Source: Pseudomonadota bacterium
GTDB lineage: Bacteria; Bdellovibrionota_C; UBA2361; OMII01
Length of the DNA stretch: 35,921 bases
Direction of reading: 5' to 3'
Assembly (NCBI GenBank): GCA_026390555.1
Contig: JAPLFS010000065.1
Span: forward strand, 1 to 35,921
The notes beneath the pieces are model-generated. The model saw only the letters and a program-made list of their open reading frames with translations. It was not told the DNA's origin and made no database searches. The translations under genes and the position numbers were made by a program. Positions 34,041 through 35,921 of the stretch are shown piece after piece (within the stretch, counting starts at the first letter, position 1; each line of letters starts with the position of its first letter).

Positions 34041-34181
34041 TCCGGCCATGAAAGGGATCGCCCACCTGATGCCTCTCTTGCTATTTTGGAGGACGGAGCT
34101 CCCAGGTGCTTCGCCCATGCGTGAGCCCTGGGAACGCCGGACTCTAGTCCGGCCATGAAAGGGATCGCCCACCTGATGCCT
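34037..34181. repeat. 107-bp tandem repeat, about 1.35 copies, starting in the hemA stop
   Basis: A 38-bp sequence beginning CTAGTCCGGCCATGAAAGGG is present exactly at 34037-34074 and again at 34144-34181, giving a 107-bp period. The space between includes a CCCAGG ... CCTGGG hairpin. The first copy contains the TAG stop of hemA. The sequence has the look of a dispersed intergenic repeat. Frames crossing it are not genes. Confidence 0.85.
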
Positions 34182-34241
34182 TTGAGGGATTAGCACAAAT
34201 TATCTACGTGTGCGATCATCCTTAGTTTATGATGAATGGCT
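34181..34241. repeat. Short dispersed repeat, copy B
   Basis: This stretch matches the inner part of 25221-25279 at about four of five positions, with the exact shared block TATCTACGTG followed one base later by GCGATC, then CTTAGT and TGAAT. It lies just before the methionine sulfoxide reductase gene and may include its promoter region. Confidence 0.5.
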
Positions 34242-34300
34242 TACGCAGAACCTCGATTATTACACTACTTATAGCGCAGACCTTATATCTAGGAGAAGGT

Positions 34301-35248
34301 ATGGCAGATACAAAGAAGATGAACGACGAAGAGCTTAAGAGAAAACTTACTCCGCTGCAGTACCAAGTTACGCAGCAGTGTGGCACCGAGGCCCCCTTTC
34401 AGAACGAGTACTGGAACGAGCATCGGGCTGGCATCTATGTTGATATCGTCTCGGGTGAGCCCCTGTTTAGCTCGCTTGATAAATTTGACTCCGGTTCCGG
34501 CTGGCCTAGCTTTACGAAGCCGATTGATGGAGTTGGTGTAACGGAGAAGGTTGATACGAGTCTCGGGGTAAAGAGGACTGAGGTTCGCTCTAAAGGTGGA
34601 GATTCGCACCTCGGGCATGTTTTTCCCGATGGACCGGGAGCTAATGGACTCCGTTACTGTATTAACTCAGCAGCGCTTAGGTTTGTTTCGGTTGAGCGGC
34701 TCGGTAGCGAGGGATATAGCCAGTACACGGGGCTCTTTAATAAACAGGCAGCGGCGCCTGTGTCTGAGGAGGTAGCACTTCTTGCCGGAGGGTGTTTCTG
34801 GGGGGTAGAGGAGCTTATTCGTGCGCAGCTGGGCGTAATCTCAACCGAGGTTGGATATACTGGTGGAAGCCTTGCCTCTCCAACCTATGAGAGGATAACA
34901 ACCGGAATGACCGGGCATGCGGAATCGGTCCGCATAGTTTTTGATCCCGCTAAGATTTCATACGCAGAGATCCTGAAGCTGTTTTTTAGATTACATGATC
35001 CTACGACCATGAATCGCCAGGGTAACGATAGCGGAACGCAGTACCGCTCAGCTATCTTTTTTGCGTCACCTGAGCAGCAGAAGATAGCCGAAGAGGTAAA
35101 GCGCGAGGTCGATGCTTCGGGCCGGTGGAAAGCACCCGTGGTTACCGAGATAATTGCGGCAACAACCTGGTATCCAGCAGAGGAGTACCACCAGGACTAT
35201 CTTCAGAAGCATCCAGATGGTTATACCTGCCACTACTTAAGAAAGTAA
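34301..35248 (+). CDS. Fused peptide methionine sulfoxide reductase, MsrB-MsrA order
   Basis: This 315-residue bifunctional repair enzyme reduces both methionine-R- and S-sulfoxide. The MsrB half (about 8-145) has [33 protein letters not shown] and catalytic Cys120 in [12 protein letters not shown]; of the usual zinc cysteines only Cys27 is clear, so it may be the zinc-free form. The MsrA half (about 157-315) has catalytic Cys165 in AGGCFWGVE, plus GYTGG, TGHAE and QYRSAIF. The ATG at 34301 has a strong AGGAG site five bases upstream. An in-frame ATG at 34229 would add 24 residues with a weak signal-like stretch ([12 protein letters not shown]). A cytoplasmic enzyme is favoured, but export is possible. 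Confidence 0.93.
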   Translation: MADTKKMNDEELKRKLTPLQYQVTQQCGTEAPFQNEYWNEHRAGIYVDIVSGEPLFSSLDKFDSGSGWPSFTKPIDGVGVTEKVDTSLGVKRTEVRSKGGDSHLGHVFPDGPGANGLRYCINSAALRFVSVERLGSEGYSQYTGLFNKQAAAPVSEEVALLAGGCFWGVEELIRAQLGVISTEVGYTGGSLASPTYERITTGMTGHAESVRIVFDPAKISYAEILKLFFRLHDPTTMNRQGNDSGTQYRSAIFFASPEQQKIAEEVKREVDASGRWKAPVVTEIIAATTWYPAEEYHQDYLQKHPDGYTCHYLRK

Positions 35249-35257
35249 CGCTCTAAG

Positions 35258-35921
35258 CTATGTACCTAGTCTAAGCAGGATCTGCTTTGCGATAATTGAA
35301 AAGAGGGTACGGAGCTCGTTGGCGTCTTGGGTTGCGAAGTATTCGCCCTGAACATCGGCAGTAGTTTTTTTGTTGTTGCTGCCTGGTTTATAGCATGCCG
35401 GCAGTGTTTCGGGGCAGGTCGATGAGGTATTGGTGCGTTTTTCAAAATCAAACTGGCCATCAGCTGTTATAACACCATTCGTAAGCGTCTCAGGATCAAG
35501 CGCAACGCGCGCAAGAAAGTTATCCTTGCGTATCAGTGGATTATCAACGTTTTCAAATGGATCGGAGCTGGCAGCCCCAGGATTCCCTACACCGATAGTG
35601 TATACGGTCGCGGGCGCTGCGAGATTGCTTCGAATATAATCCGCAGCCTCTATAGCGCAGTAGTAGGGGAGCTTTGCATAGTTAAGATTGGTATTAGTAT
35701 TAGTACTCACGGCATGGATTGGCACACCTCTAACACTAGCCGTCCCACCTGTCCCAGGTATATTAAAGTTAAGGTTTGAGAGGCAGCCCTTAATTGGGAC
35801 AACGGGGGGGGTGGGGGCATTAAAATTAAGTATTGCGGGATGTTGAGCTGAAACACTGTAAGCCTGTCCACAAACCTCTGAGCTGGTAGGCCAGATACCG
35901 GTAGTAGAGCTGATTATATGA
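35258..35921 (-). CDS. C-terminal part of a TadG-like von Willebrand A protein (cut by window edge)
   Basis: The reading frame is open to the right end of the window, so the true start lies outside; the GTG at 35725 is internal. The visible 220 residues include VRGVPIHAVSTNTN, YTIGVGNPG, a Cys-containing segment (SSTCPETLPACYKPG) and the ending GEYFATQDANELRTLFSIIAKQILLRL. The YTIGxG strand and the final GxYFxAxDxxEL...IFxxIAxxIxxRL pattern are typical of von Willebrand A domains in TadE/TadG-type proteins of tight-adherence pili. The metal-binding DxSxS of the domain would be upstream and is not visible. It converges on the methionine sulfoxide reductase gene with 9 bp between stop codons. 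Confidence 0.75.
   Translation of the reverse strand, partial: HIISSTTGIWPTSSEVCGQAYSVSAQHPAILNFNAPTPPVVPIKGCLSNLNFNIPGTGGTASVRGVPIHAVSTNTNTNLNYAKLPYYCAIEAADYIRSNLAAPATVYTIGVGNPGAASSDPFENVDNPLIRKDNFLARVALDPETLTNGVITADGQFDFEKRTNTSSTCPETLPACYKPGSNNKKTTADVQGEYFATQDANELRTLFSIIAKQILLRLGT

Overview
The window comes from a bacterial chromosome with a moderate G+C content (about half) and densely packed genes on both strands. The lineage cannot be fixed from sequence alone. A Flp-type pilin, a TadG-like von Willebrand A protein, FG-GAP/Gly-rich and Pro/Thr-rich secreted proteins and tRNAs with encoded CCA suggest an uncultured Gram-negative, deltaproteobacterium-like or Bdellovibrionota-like organism; this is inference. 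There is no rRNA gene, CRISPR array, recognisable transposase, integrase or phage gene.

Layout. Positions 1-293 hold a small element with perfect 35-bp inverted-repeat ends around a frameshifted S23-type four-helix-bundle gene. Next come an overlapping histidine kinase/response regulator pair (369-2442), two divergent membrane genes that together look like one GT39-YYY (DUF2298) protein cut in two (2586-5854), a DUF445 protein, a Flp-like pilin and a Mn-type superoxide dismutase (to 8073). An AT-rich arsR-arsM pair (9077-10237) lies beside tRNA-Asp, whose 3' end and flank are duplicated (10251-10650). leuS follows, then a leftward group with an HD-domain protein, an unknown anchored protein, a CCA/poly(A) polymerase-family enzyme and an HNH nuclease. 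A free-standing tRNA-Ile/tRNA-Ala pair stands at 16972-17203.

The region 17304-27415 is an accessory, envelope-oriented stretch. It holds a Cys-rich exported protein, a 941-residue FG-GAP protein with a poly-Gly linker, a ribose-type ABC importer (permease, double ATPase, lipoprotein-like binding protein), a small membrane protein and a subtilisin-like protease with a long Pro/Thr stalk.

From 27664 to 34040 there is a tetrapyrrole cluster: hemC, hemD, serS, hemE, a CcsA/HemX-like membrane protein and hemA. It supplies glutamyl-tRNA reductase at the head of the C5 pathway and the steps from porphobilinogen to coproporphyrinogen III; hemL and hemB are not here. A fused MsrB-MsrA methionine sulfoxide reductase and the C-terminal part of a TadG-like protein close the window.

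The most interesting unexplained structures are the S23-type inverted-repeat element, the split GT39-YYY locus, the tRNA-Asp duplication next to the arsenic genes, a family of short dispersed repeats (about 8532, 25208, 34181 and perhaps 27446) and a 107-bp repeat starting in the hemA stop codon. No obviously new defence or multi-gene system was seen.
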